Source of the DNA: Sipunculus nudus
Lineage: Eukaryota > Annelida > Sipuncula > Golfingiida > Sipunculidae
DNA length: 64,000 nt
Assembly: GCA_026874595.1 (NCBI GenBank)
Contig: CM049311.1
Span: forward strand, 21,752,676-21,816,675
Direction: 5' to 3'
A program made the translations under genes and the position numbers. The notes under the pieces were generated by a model. The model ran no database searches, was not told the origin of the DNA, and saw only the letters and a list, made by a program, of their open reading frames with translations. Each line of letters begins with the position of its first letter. Position 1 is the stretch's first letter. Positions 41,870 to 55,900 of this stretch are shown here, one piece after another.

Positions 41870-44800
41870 TAGTGATCAGTGATCACCCTAATGTTGTCCT
41901 TTGTTCATCTGGCTGTCTTGCAGTCTGTCTGGCTGTTACCAGGTCACATTTTAGCTCTGCTATAGTGATCAGTGATCACCCTAATGTTTTCCTTTGTTGA
42001 TCTGGCTGTCTTGCAGTCTGTCTGGCTGTTATCAGGTCACATTTTAGCTCTGCTGTATTGATCAGTGATCACCCTAATGTTGTCCTTTGTTGATCTGGCT
42101 GTCTTGCAGTCTGTCTGGCTGTTATCAGGTCACATTTTAGCTCTGCTGTAGTGATCAGTGATCACCCTAATGTTGTCCTTTGTTCATCTGGCTGTCTTGC
42201 AGTCTGTCTGGCTGTTATCAGGTCACATTTTAGCTCTGCTGTATTGATCAGTGATCACCCTAATGTTGTCCTTTGTTGATCTGGCTGTCTTGCAGTCTGT
42301 CTGGCTGTTATCAGTTCACATTTTAGCTCTGCTGTAGTGATCAGTGATCACCCTAATGTTGTCCTTTGTTCATCTGGCTGTCTTGCAGTCTGTCTTGCTG
42401 TTATCAGGTCACATTTTAGCTCTGCTATAGTGATCAGTGATCACTCTAATGTCCTCCTTTGTTCATCTGGCTGTCTTGCAGTCCGTCTGGCTGTTATCAG
42501 GTCACATTTTAGCTCTGCTGTATTGATCAGTGATCACCCTAATGTTGTCCTTTGTTGATCTGGCTGTCTTGCAGTCTGTCTGGCTGTTATCAGGTCTCAT
42601 TTTAGCTCTGCTGTAGTGATCAGTGATCGCCCTAATGTTGTACTTTGTCCATCTGGCTGTCTTTCAGCCTATGAGGCTGTTATCAGGTCTTATTTTAGCT
42701 CTGCTATAATGATCAGTGATCACCCTAATGTTGTCCTTTGTTCATCTGGCTGTCTTGCAGTCTGTCTGGCTGTTATCAGGTCACATTTTAGCTCTGCTGT
42801 AGTGATCAGTGATCACCCTAATGTTGTCCTTTGTTCATCTGGCTGTCTTGCAGTCTGTCTGGCTGTTATCAGGTCACATTTTAGCTCTGCTGTAGTGATC
42901 AGTGATCACCCTAATGTTGTCCTTTGTTCATCTGGCTGTCTTGCAGTCTGTCTGGCTGTTATCAGGTCACATTTTAGCTCTGCTGTAGTGATCAGTGATC
43001 ACCCTAATGTTGTCCTTTGTTGATCTGGCTGTCTTGCAGTCTGTCTGGCTGTTATCAGGTCACATTTTAGCTCTGCTGTAGTGATCAGTGATCACCCTAA
43101 TGTTGTCCTTTGTTCATCTGGCTGTTTTGCAGTCAGTCTGGCTGTTACCAGGTCACATTTTAGCTCTGCTATAGTGATCAGTGATCACCCTTATGTTGTC
43201 CTTTGTTGATCTGGCTGTCTTGCAGTCTGTCTGGTTGTTATCAGGTCACATTTTAGCTCTGCTGTAGTGATCAGTGATCACCCTAATGTTGTACTTTGTC
43301 CATCTGGCTGTCTTTCAGCCTATGAGCCTGTAATCAGGTCTCATTTTAGCTCTGCTGTAGTGATCAGTGATCACCCTAATGTTGTCCTTTGTTCATCTGG
43401 CTGTCTTGCAGTCTGTCTGGCTGTTATCAGGTCACATTTTAGCTCTGCGGTAGTGATCAGTGATCACCCTAATGTTGTCCTTTGTTGATCTGGCTGTCTT
43501 GCAGTCTGTCTGGCTGTTACCAGGTCTCATTTTAGCTCTGCTGTAGTGATCAGTGATCACCCTAATGTTGTCCTTTGTTGATCTGGCTGTCTTTCAGCCT
43601 ATGAGGCTGTTATCAGGTCTCATTTTAGCTCTGCTGTAGTGATCAGTGGTCACCCTAATGTTGTCCTTTGTTCATCTGGCTGTCTTGCAGTCTGTCTGGC
43701 TGTTATCAGGTCACATTTTAGCTCTGCTGTAGTGATCAGTGATCACCCTAATGTTGTCCTTTGTTCATCTGGCTGTCTTGCAGTCTGTCTGGCTGTTATC
43801 AGGTCTCATTTTAGCTCTGCTATAGTGATCAGTGATCACCCTAATGTTGTCCTTTGTTCATCTGGCTGTCTTGCAGCCTATCAGGCTGTTATCAGGTCTC
43901 ATTTTAGCTCTGCTGTAGTGATCAGTGATCACCCTAATGTTGTCCTTTGTTCATCTGGCTGTCTTGCAGTCTGTCTGGCTGTTACCAGGTCACAATTTTA
44001 GTTCTGCTATAGTGATCAGTGATCACCCTAATGTTGTCCTTTATTGATCTGGCTGTCTTTTAGCCTATGAGCCTGTTATCAGGTCACATTTTAGCTCTGC
44101 TATAATGATCAGTGATCCCCCTAATGTTGTCCATTGTTGATCTGGCTGTCTTGCAGTCTGCCTGGCTGTTACCAGGTCTCATTTTAGCTCTGCTATAGTG
44201 ATCAGTGATCCCTCTAATGTTGCCCTTTGTTGATCTGGCTGTCTTGCAGTCACTCTGGCTGTTACCAGGTCTCATTTTAGCTCTGCTGTAGTGATCAGTG
44301 ATCACCCTAATGTTGTCCTTTGTTGATCTGGCTGTCTTTCAGCCTATGAGGCTGTTATCAGGTCTCATTTTAGCTCTGCTGTAGTGATCAGTGATCACCC
44401 TGATGTTGTCCTTTGTTGATCTGGCTGTCTTTCAGCCTATGAGGCTGTTACCAGGTCTCATTTTAGCTCTGCTGTATTGAACAGTGATCCCCCTAATGTT
44501 ATCCTTTGTTGATCTGGCTGTCTTGCAGGCTGTCTGGCTGTTATCAGGTCACAATTTTAGTTCTGCTATAGTGATCAGTGATCACCCTAATGTTGTCCTT
44601 TGTTGATCTGGCTGTCTTTCAGCCTATGAGCCTGTTATCAGGTCACATTTTAGCTCTGCTATAGTGATCAGTGATCACCCTAATGTTGTCCTTTGTTGAT
44701 CTGGCTGTCTTTCAGCCTATGAGGCTGTTACCAGGTCTCATTTTAGCTCTGCTGTATTGAACAGTGATCCCCCTAATGTTATCCTTTGTTGATCTGGCTG

Positions 44801-47800
44801 TCTTGCAGGCTGTCTGGCTGTTATCAGGTCACAATTTTAGTTCTGCTATAGTGATCAGTGATCCCCCTAATGTTGTCCTTTGTTGACTGGCTGTCTTTCA
44901 GCCTATTAGCCTGTTATCAGGTCACATTTTAGCTCTGCTATAGTGATCAGTGATCACCCTAATGTTGTCCTTTGTCCATCTGGCTGTCTTGCAGCCTGTG
45001 AGGCTGTTATCTGGTCACATTTTAGCTCTGCTATAGTGATCAGTGATCAACCTAATGTTGTCCTTTGTTGATCTGGCTGTCTTGCAGCCTGTGAGGCTGT
45101 TATCAGGTCACATTTTAGCTCTGCTGTAGTGATCAGTGATGCCCCTAATGTTGTCCTTTGTTGATCTGGCTGTCTTTCAGCCTATGAGGCTGTTATCAGG
45201 TCACATTTTAGCTCTGCTATAGTGAGCAGTGATCACCCTAATGTTGTCCTTTGTTCATCTGGCTGTCTTGCAGTCTGTCTGGCTGTTACCAGGTCTCATT
45301 TTAGCTCTGCTGTAGTGATCAGTGATCACCCTAATGTTGTCCTTTGTTGATCTGGCTGTCTTTTAGCCTATGAGCCTGTTATCAGGTCACATTTTAGCTC
45401 TGCTATAGTGATCAGTGATCACCCTAATGTTGTCCTTTGTTCATCTGGCTGTCTTGCAGTCTGTCTGGCTGTTATCAGGTCTCATTTTAGCTCTGCTGTA
45501 GTGATCAGTGATCACCGTAATGTTGTCCTTTGTAGATCTGGCTGTCTTTCAGCCTATGAGCCTGTTATCAGGTCACATTTTAGCTCTGCTATAGTGATCA
45601 GTGATCACCCTAATGTTGTCCTTTGTTCATCTGGCTGTCTTGCAGTCTGTCTGGCTGTTACCAGGTCTCATTTTAGCTCTGCTATAGTGATCAGTGATCA
45701 CCCTAATGTTGTCCTTTGTTCATCTGGCTGACTTGCAGTCTGTCTGGCTGTTATCAGGTCTCATTTTAGCTCTGCTGTAGTGATCAGTGATCACCCTAAT
45801 GTTGTCCTTTGTTCATCTGGCTGTCTTGCAGTCTGTCTGGCTGTTACCAGGTCTCATTTTAGCTCTGCTATTGTGATCAGTGATCACCCTAATGTTGTCC
45901 TTTGTTCATCTGGCTGTCTTGCAGTCTGTCTGGCTGTTATCAGGTCTCATTTTAGCTCTGCTATAGTGATCAGTGATCACCCTAATGTTGTCCTTTGTTC
46001 ATCTGGATGTCTTGCAGTCTGTCTGGCTGTTATCAGGTCTCATTTTAGCTCTGCTGTAGTGATCAGTGATCACTCTAATGTTATCCTTTGTTGATCTGGC
46101 TGTCTTTCAGCCTATGAGCCTGTTATCAGGTCACATTTTAGCTCTGCTATAGTGATCAGTGATCACCCTAATGTTGTCCTTTGTTGATCTGGCTGTCTTA
46201 CAGTCTGTCTGGCTGTTACCAGGTCTCATTTTAGCTCTGTTATAGTGATCAGTGATCACCCTAATGTTGTCCTTTGTTTATCTGGCTGTCTTGCAGTCTG
46301 TCTGGCTGTTATCAGGTTTCATTTTAGCTCTGCTGTAGTGATCAGTGATCACCCTAATGTTGTCCTTTGTTCATCTGGCTGTCTTGCAGTCTGTCTGGCT
46401 GTTACCAGGTCACATTTTAGCTCTGCTATAGTGATCAGTGATCACCCCAATGTTTTCCTTTGTTGATCTGGCTGTCTTGCAGTCTGTCTGGCTGTTATCA
46501 GGTCACATTTTAGCTCTGCTGTATTGATCAGTGATCACCCTAATGTTGTCCTTTGTTGATCTGGCTGTCTTGCAGTCTGTCTGGCTGTTATCAGGTCACA
46601 TTTTAGCTCTGCTGTAGTGATCAGTGATCACCCTAATGTTGTCCTTTGTTCATCTGGCTGTCTTGCAGTCTGTCTGGCTGTTATCAGGTCACATTTTAGC
46701 TCTGCTGTATTGATCAGTGATCACCCTAATGTTGTCCTTTGTTCATCTGGCTGTCTTGCAGTCTGTCTGGCTGTTATCAGTTCACATTTTAGCTCTGCTG
46801 TAGTGATCAGTGATCACCCTAATGTTGTCCTTTGTTCATCTGGCTGTCTTGCAGTCTGTCTGGCTGTTATCAGGTCACATTTTAGCTCTGCTATAGTGAT
46901 CAGTGATCACCCTAATGTCCTCCTTTGTTCATCTGGCTGTCTTGCAGTCTGTCTGGCTGTTATCAGGTCACATTTTAGCTCTGCTGTATTGATCAGTGAT
47001 CACCCTAATGTTGTCCTTTGTTGATCTGGCTGTCTTGCAGTCTGTCTGGCTGTTATCAGGTCTCATTTTAGCTCTGCTGTAGTGATCAGTGATCGCCCTA
47101 ATGTTGTACTTTGTCCATCTGGCTGTCTTTCAGCCTATGAGGCTGTTATCAGGTCTTATTTTAGCTCTGCTATAATGATCAGTGATCACCCTAATGTTGT
47201 CCTTTGTTCATCTGGCTGTCTTGCAGTCTGTCTGGCTGTTATCAGGTCACATTTTAGCTCTGCTGTAGTGATCAGTGATCACCCTAATGTTGTCCTTTGT
47301 TCATCTGGCTGTCTTGCAGTCTGTCTAGCTGTTATCAGGTCACATTTTAGCTCTGCTGTAGTTATCAGTGATCACCCTAATGTTGTCTTTTGTTGATCTG
47401 GCTGTCTTGCAGTCTGTCTGGCTGTTATCAGGTCACATTTTAGCTCTGCTGTAGTGATCAGTGATCACCCTAATGTTGTCCTTTGTTCATCTGGCTGTCT
47501 TGCAGTCTGTCTAGCTGTTATCAGGTCACATTTTAGCTCTGCTGTAGTGATCAGTGATCACCCTAATGTTGTCCTTTGTTGATCTGGCTGTCTTGCAGTC
47601 TGTCTGGCTATTATCAGGTCACATTTTAGCTCTGCTGTAGTGATCAGTGATCACCCTAATGTTGTCCTTTGTTGATCTGGCTGTCTTGCAGTCTGTCTGG
47701 CTGTTATCAGGTCACATTTTAGCTCTGCTGTAGTGATCAGTGATCACCCTAATGTTGTCCTTTGTTCATCTGGCTGTTTTGCAGTCTGTCTGGCTGTTAC

Positions 47801-50800
47801 CAGGTCACATTTTAGCTCTGCTATAGTGATCAGTGATCACCCTAATGTTGTCCTTTGTTGATCTGGCTGTCTTGCAGTCTGTCTGGTTGTTATCAGGTCA
47901 CATTTTAGCTCTGCTGTAGTGATCAGTGATCACCCTAATGTTGTACTTTGTCCATCTGGCTGTCTTTAAGCCTATGAGGCTGTTATCAGGTCTCATTTTA
48001 GCTCTGCTGTAGTGATCAGTAATCACCCTAATGTTGTCCTTTGTTGATCTGGCTGTCTTTCAGCCTATGAGGCTGTTATCAGGTCTCATTTTAGCTCTGC
48101 TGTAGTGATCAGTGGTCACCCTAATGTTGTCCTTTGTTCATCTGGCTGTCTTGCAGTCTGTCTGGCTGTTATCAGGTCACATTTTAGCTCTGCTGTAGTG
48201 ATCAGTGATCACCCTAATGTTGTCCTTTGTTCATCTGGCTGTCTTCAGTCTGTCTGGCTGTTATCAGGTCTCATTTTAGCTCTGCTATAGTGATCAGTGA
48301 TCACCCTAATGTTGTCCTTTGTTCATCTGGCTGTCTTGCAGCCTATCAGGCTGTTATCAGGTCTCATTTTAGCTCTGCTGTAGTGATCAGTGATCACCCT
48401 AATGTTGTCCTTTGTTCATCTGGCTGTCTTGCAGTCTGTCTGGCTGTTACCAGGTCACAATTTTAGTTCTGCTATAGTGATCAGTGATCACCCTAATGTT
48501 GTCCTTTATTGATCTGGCTGTCTTTTAGCCTATGAGCCTGTTATCAGGTCACATTTTAGCTCTGCTATAATGATCAGTGATCCCCCTAATGTTGTCCATT
48601 GTTGATCTGGCTGTCTTGCAGTCTGCCTGGCTGTTACCAGGTCTCATTTTAGCTCTGCTATAGTGATCAGTGATCCCTCTAATGTTGCCCTTTGTTGATC
48701 TGGCTGTCTTGCAGTCACTCTGGCTGTTACCAGGTCTCATTTTAGCTCTGCTGTAGTGATCAGTGATCACCCTAATGTTGTCCTTTGTTGATCTGGCTGT
48801 CTTTCAGCCTATGAGGCTGTTATCAGGTCTCATTTTAGGTCTGCTGTAGTGATCAGTGATCACCCTGATGTTGTCCTTTGTTGATCTGGCTGTCTTTCAG
48901 CCTATGAGGCTGTTACCAGGTCTCATTTTAGCTCTGCTGTATTGAACAGTGATCCCCCTAATGTTATCCTTTGTTGATCTGGCTGTCTTGCAGGCTGTCT
49001 GGCTGTTATCAGGTCACAATTTTAGTTCTGCTATAGTGATCAGTGATCACCCTAATGTTGTTCTTTGTTGATCTGGCTGTCTTTCAGCCTATGAGCCTGT
49101 TATCAGGTCACATTTTAGCTCTGCTATAGTGATCAGTGATCACCCTAATGTTGTCCTTTGTTGATCTGGCTGTCTTTCAGCCTATGAGGCTGTTACCAGG
49201 TCTCATTTTAGCTCTGCTGTATTGAACAGTGATCCCCCTAATGTTATCCTTTGTTGATCTGGCTGTCTTGCAGGCTGTCTGGCTGTTATCAGGTCACAAT
49301 TTTAGTTCTGCTATAGTGATCAGTGATCCCCCTAATGTTGTCCTTTGTTGACTGGCTGTCTTTCAGCCTATGAGCCTGTTATCAGGTCACATTTTAGCTC
49401 TGCTATAGTGATCAGTGATCACCCTAATGTTGTCCTTTGTCCATCTGGCTGTCTTGCAGCCTGTGAGGCTGTTATCTGGTCACATTTTAGCTCTGCTATA
49501 GTGATCAGTGATCAACCTAATGTTGTCCTTTGTTGATCTGGCTGTCTTGCAGCCTGTGAGGCTGTTATCAGGTCACATTTTAGCTCTGCTGTAGTGATCA
49601 GTGATGACCCTAATGTTGTCCTTTGTTGATCTGGCTGTCTTTCAGCCTATGAGGCTGTTATCAGGTCACATTTTAGCTCTGCTATAGTGATCAGTGATCA
49701 CCCTAATGTTGTCCTTTGTTCATCTGGCTGTCTTGCAGTCTGTCTGGCTGTTACCAGGTCTCATTTTAGCTCTGCTGTAGTGATCAGTGATCACCGTAAT
49801 GTTGTCCTTTGTTGATCTGGCTGTCTTTTAGCCTATGAGCCTGTTATCAGGTCACATTTTAGCTCTGCTATAGTGATCAGTGATCACCCTAATGTTGTCC
49901 TTTGTTCATCTGGCTGTCTTGCAGTCTGTCTGGCTGTTATCAGGTCTCATTTTAGCTCTGCTGTAGTGATCAGTGATCACCGTAATGTTGTCCTTTGTTG
50001 ATCTGGCTGTCTTTCAGCCTATGAGCCTGTTATCAGGTCACATTTTAGCTCTGCTATAGTGATCAGTGATCACCCTAATGTTGTCCTTTGTTCATCTGGC
50101 TGTCGTGCAGTCTGTCTGGCTGTTACCAGGTCTCATTTTAGCTCTGCTATAGTGATCAGTGATCACCCTAATGTTGTCCTTTGTTCATCTGGCTGACTTG
50201 CAGTCTGTCTGGCTGTTATCAGGTCTCATTTTAGCTCTGCTGTAGTGATCAGTGATCACCCTAATGTTGTCCTTTGTTCATCTGGCTGTCTTGCAGTCTG
50301 TCTGGCTGTTACCAGGTCTCATTTTAGCTCTGCTATTGTGATCAGTGATCACCCTAATGTTGTCCTTTGTTCATCTGGCTGTCTTGCAGTCTGTCTGGCT
50401 GTTATCAGGTCTCATTTTAGCTCTGCTATAGTGATCAGTGATCACCCTAATGTTGTCCTTTGTTCATCTGGATGTCTTGCAGTCTGTCTGGCTGTTATCA
50501 GGTCTCATTTTAGCTCTGCTGTAGTGATCAGTGATCACCCTAATGTTGTCCTTTGTTGATCTGGCTGTCTTTCAGCCTATGAGCCTGTTATCAGGTCACA
50601 TTTTAGCTCTGCTATAGTGATCAGTGATCACCCTAATGTTGTCCTTTGTTGATCTGGCTGTCTTACAGTCTGTCTGGCTGTTACCAGGTCTCATTTTAGC
50701 TCTGTTATAGTGATCAGTGATCACCCTAATGTTGTCCTTTGTTCATCTGGCTGTCTTGCAGTCTGTCTGGCTGTTATCAGGTTTCATTTTAGCTCTGCTG
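41870..50800 (+). repeat. Higher-order repeat, ~4,465 bp (48 monomers), two units
   Basis: Marker monomers recur at a fixed offset of 4,465-4,466: 42616 to 47082, 43639 to 48105, 44084 to 48549, 45780 to 50245 and 46245 to 50710. Unit 1 is about 41870-46335 and unit 2 about 46336-50800; a third begins and then changes register near 51250 through three extra monomers (279 bp). Confidence 0.85.
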
Positions 50801-52943
50801 TAGTGATCAGTGATCACCCTAATGTTGTCCTTTGTTCATCTGGCTGTCTTGCAGTCTGTCTGGCTGTTACCAGGTCACATTTTAGCTCTGCTATAGTGAT
50901 CAGTGATCACCCTAATGTTTTCCTTTGTTGATCTGGCTGTCTTGCAGTCTGTCTGGCTGTTATCAGGTCACATTTTAGCTCTGCTGTATTGATCAGTGAT
51001 CACCCTAATGTTGTCCTTTGTTGATCTGGCTGTCTTGCAGTCTGTCTGGCTGTTATCAGGTCACATTTTAGCTCTGCTGTAGTGATCAGTGATCACCCTA
51101 ATGTTGTCCTTTGTTCATCTGGCTGTCTTGCAGTCTGTCTGGCTGTTATCAGGTCACATTTTAGCTCTGCTGTATTGATCAGTGATCACCCTAATGTTGT
51201 CCTTTGTTGATCTGGCTGTCTTGCAGTCTGTCTGGCTGTTATCAGTTCACATTTTAGCTCTGCTGTATTGATCAGTGATCACCCTAATGTTGTCCTTTGT
51301 TGATCTGGCTGTCTTGCAGTCTGTCTGGCTGTTATCAGGTCACATTTTAGCTCTGCTGTAGTGATCAGTGATCACCCTAATGTTGTCCTTTGTTCATCTG
51401 GCTGTCTTGCAGTCTGTCTGGCTGTTATCAGGTCACATTTTAGCTCTGCTGTATTGATCAGTGATCACCCTAATGTTGTCCTTTGTTGATCTGGCTGTCT
51501 TGCAGTCTGTCTGGCTGTTATCAGTTCACATTTTAGCTCTGCTGTAGTGATCAGTGATCACCCTAATGTTGTCCTTTGTTCATCTGGCTGTCTTGCAGTC
51601 TGTCTGGCTGTAATCAGGTCACATTTTAGCTCTGCTATAGTGATCAGTGATCACCCTAATGTCCTCCTTTGTTCATCTGGCTGTCTTGCAGTCTGTCTGG
51701 CTGTTATCAGGTCACATTTTAGCTCTGCTGTATTGATCAGTGATCACCCTAATGTTGTCCTTTGTTGATCTGGCTGTCTTGCAGTCTGTCTGGCTGTTAT
51801 CAGGTCTCATTTTAGCTCTGCTGTAGTGATCAGTGATCGCCCTAATGTTGTACTTTGTCCATCTGGCTGTCTTTCAGCCTATGAGGCTGTTATCAGGTCT
51901 TATTTTAGCTCTGCTATAATGATCAGTGATCACCCTAATGTTGTCCTTTGTTCATCTGGCTGTCTTGCAGTCTGTCTGGCTGTTATCAGGTCACATTTTA
52001 GCTCTGCTGTAGTGATCAGTGATCACCGTAATGTTGTCCTTTGTTCATCTGGCTGTTTTGCAGTCTGTCTGGCTGTTACCAGGTCACATTTTAGCTCTGC
52101 TATAGTGATCAGTGATCACCCTAATGTTGTCCTTTGTTGATCTGGCTGTCTTGCAGTCTGTCTGGTTGTTATCAGGTCACATTTTAGCTCTGCTGTAGTG
52201 ATCAGTGATCACCCTAATGTTGTACTTTGTCCATCTGGCTGTCTTTCAGCCTATGAGGCTGTTATCAGGTCTCATTTTAGCTCTGCTGTAGTGATCAGTG
52301 ATCACCCTAATGTTGTCCTTTGTTGATCTGGCTGTCTTTCAGCCTATGAGCCTGTTATCAGGTCTCATTTTAGCTCTGCTGTAGTGATCAGTGATCACCC
52401 TAATGTTGTCCTTTGTTGATCTGGCTGTCTTTCAGCCTATGAGCCTGTTATCAGGTCTCATTTTAGCTCTGCTGTAGTGATCAGTGATCACCCTAATGTT
52501 GTCCTTTGTTCATCTGGCTGTCTTGCAGTCTGTCTGGCTGTTATCAGGTCACATTTTAGCTCTGCGGTAGTGATCAGTGATCACCTTAATGTTGTCCTTT
52601 GTTGATCTGGCTGTCTTGCAGTCTGTCTGGCTGTTACCAGGTCTCATTTTAGCTCTGCTGTAGTGATCAGTGATCATCCTAATGTTGTCCTTTGTTGATC
52701 TGGCTGTCTTGCAGTCTGTCTGGCTGTTACCAGGTCTCATTTTAGCTCTGCTGTAGTGATCAGTGATCACCCTAATGTTGTCCTTTGTTCATCTGGCTGT
52801 CTTGCAGTCTGTCTGGCTGTTATCAGGTCACATTTTAGCTCTGCTGTAGTGATCAGTGATCACCCTAATGTTGTCCTTTGTTCATCTGGCTGTCTTGCAG
52901 TCTGTCTGGCTGTTATCAGGTCACATTTTAGCTCTGCTGTATT
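45503..52943 (+). repeat. 7,441-bp higher-order block, copy A
   Basis: Eighty monomers plus one base. Each distinctive monomer in it recurs exactly 7,441 bp later, for example 46245/53686, 47082/54523, 48549/55990, 49345/56786, 50710/58151, 51826/59267 and 52549/59990. It starts at a monomer with GATCACCGTAATG and TTTGTAGATC, found otherwise only at the start of copy B. Confidence 0.9.
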
Positions 52944-55900
52944 GATCAGTGATCACCGTAATGTTGTCCTTTGTAGATCTGGCTGTCTTTCAGCCTATGA
53001 GCCTGTTATCAGGTCACATTTTAGCTCTGCTATAGTGATCAGTGATCACCCTAATGTTGTCCTTTGTTCATCTGGCTGTCTTGCAGTCTGTCTGGCTGTT
53101 ACCAGGTCTCATTTTAGCTCTGCTATAGTGATCAGTGATCACCCTAATGTTGTCCTTTGTTCATCTGGCTGACTTGCAGTCTGTCTGGCTGTTATCAGGT
53201 CTCATTTTAGCTCTGCTGTAGTGATCAGTGATCACCCTAATGTTGTCCTTTGTTCATCTGGCTGTCTTGCAGTCTGTCTGGCTGTTACCAGGTCTCATTT
53301 TAGCTCTGCTATTGTGATCAGTGATCACCCTAATGTTGTCCTTTGTTCATCTGGCTGTCTTGCAGTCTGTCTGGCTGTTATCAGGTCTCATTTTAGCTCT
53401 GCTATAGTGATCAGTGATCACCCTAATGTTGTCCTTTGTTCATCTGGATGTCTTGCAGTCTGTCTGGCTGTTATCAGGTCTCATTTTAGCTCTGCTGTAG
53501 TGATCAGTGATCACTCTAATGTTATCCTTTGTTGATCTGGCTGTCTTTCAGCCTATGAGCCTGTTATCAGGTCACATTTTAGCTCTGCTATAGTGATCAG
53601 TGATCACCCTAATGTTGTCCTTTGTTGATCTGGCTGTCTTACAGTCTGTCTGGCTGTTACCAGGTCTCATTTTAGCTCTGTTATAGTGATCAGTGATCAC
53701 CCTAATGTTGTCCTTTGTTTATCTGGCTGTCTTGCAGTCTGTCTGGCTGTTATCAGGTTTCATTTTAGCTCTGCTGTAGTGATCAGTGATCACCCTAATG
53801 TTGTCCTTTGTTCATCTGGCTGTCTTGCAGTCTGTCTGGCTGTTACCAGGTCACATTTTAGCTCTGCTATAGTGATCAGTGATCACCCCAATGTTTTCCT
53901 TTGTTGATCTGGCTGTCTTGCAGTCTGTCTGGCTGTTATCAGGTCACATTTTAGCTCTGCTGTATTGATCAGTGATCACCCTAATGTTGTCCTTTGTTGA
54001 TCTGGCTGTCTTGCAGTCTGTCTGGCTGTTATCAGGTCACATTTTAGCTCTGCTGTAGTGATCAGTGATCACCCTAATGTTGTCCTTTGTTCATCTGGCT
54101 GTCTTGCAGTCTGTCTGGCTGTTATCAGGTCACATTTTAGCTCTGCTGTATTGATCAGTGATCACCCTAATGTTGTCCTTTGTTCATCTGGCTGTCTTGC
54201 AGTCTGTCTGGCTGTTATCAGTTCACATTTTAGCTCTGCTGTAGTGATCAGTGATCACCCTAATGTTGTCCTTTGTTCATCTGGCTGTCTTGCAGTCTGT
54301 CTGGCTGTTATCAGGTCACATTTTAGCTCTGCTATAGTGATCAGTGATCACCCTAATGTCCTCCTTTGTTCATCTGGCTGTCTTGCAGTCTGTCTGGCTG
54401 TTATCAGGTCACATTTTAGCTCTGCTGTATTGATCAGTGATCACCCTAATGTTGTCCTTTGTTGATCTGGCTGTCTTGCAGTCTGTCTGGCTGTTATCAG
54501 GTCTCATTTTAGCTCTGCTGTAGTGATCAGTGATCGCCCTAATGTTGTACTTTGTCCATCTGGCTGTCTTTCAGCCTATGAGGCTGTTATCAGGTCTTAT
54601 TTTAGCTCTGCTATAATGATCAGTGATCACCCTAATGTTGTCCTTTGTTCATCTGGCTGTCTTGCAGTCTGTCTGGCTGTTATCAGGTCACATTTTAGCT
54701 CTGCTGTAGTGATCAGTGATCACCCTAATGTTGTCCTTTGTTCATCTGGCTGTCTTGCAGTCTGTCTAGCTGTTATCAGGTCACATTTTAGCTCTGCTGT
54801 AGTTATCAGTGATCACCCTAATGTTGTCTTTTGTTGATCTGGCTGTCTTGCAGTCTGTCTGGCTGTTATCAGGTCACATTTTAGCTCTGCTGTAGTGATC
54901 AGTGATCACCCTAATGTTGTCCTTTGTTCATCTGGCTGTCTTGCAGTCTGTCTAGCTGTTATCAGGTCACATTTTAGCTCTGCTGTAGTGATCAGTGATC
55001 ACCCTAATGTTGTCCTTTGTTGATCTGGCTGTCTTGCAGTCTGTCTGGCTATTATCAGGTCACATTTTAGCTCTGCTGTAGTGATCAGTGATCACCCTAA
55101 TGTTGTCCTTTGTTGATCTGGCTGTCTTGCAGTCTGTCTGGCTGTTATCAGGTCACATTTTAGCTCTGCTGTAGTGATCAGTGATCACCCTAATGTTGTC
55201 CTTTGTTCATCTGGCTGTTTTGCAGTCTGTCTGGCTGTTACCAGGTCACATTTTAGCTCTGCTATAGTGATCAGTGATCACCCTAATGTTGTCCTTTGTT
55301 GATCTGGCTGTCTTGCAGTCTGTCTGGTTGTTATCAGGTCACATTTTAGCTCTGCTGTAGTGATCAGTGATCACCCTAATGTTGTACTTTGTCCATCTGG
55401 CTGTCTTTAAGCCTATGAGGCTGTTATCAGGTCTCATTTTAGCTCTGCTGTAGTGATCAGTAATCACCCTAATGTTGTCCTTTGTTGATCTGGCTGTCTT
55501 TCAGCCTATGAGGCTGTTATCAGGTCTCATTTTAGCTCTGCTGTAGTGATCAGTGGTCACCCTAATGTTGTCCTTTGTTCATCTGGCTGTCTTGCAGTCT
55601 GTCTGGCTGTTATCAGGTCACATTTTAGCTCTGCTGTAGTGATCAGTGATCACCCTAATGTTGTCCTTTGTTCATCTGGCTGTCTTCAGTCTGTCTGGCT
55701 GTTATCAGGTCTCATTTTAGCTCTGCTATAGTGATCAGTGATCACCCTAATGTTGTCCTTTGTTCATCTGGCTGTCTTGCAGCCTATGAGGCTGTTATCA
55801 GGTCTCATTTTAGCTCTGCTGTAGTGATCAGTGATCACCCTAATGTTGTCCTTTGTTCATCTGGCTGTCTTGCAGTCTGTCTGGCTGTTACCAGGTCACA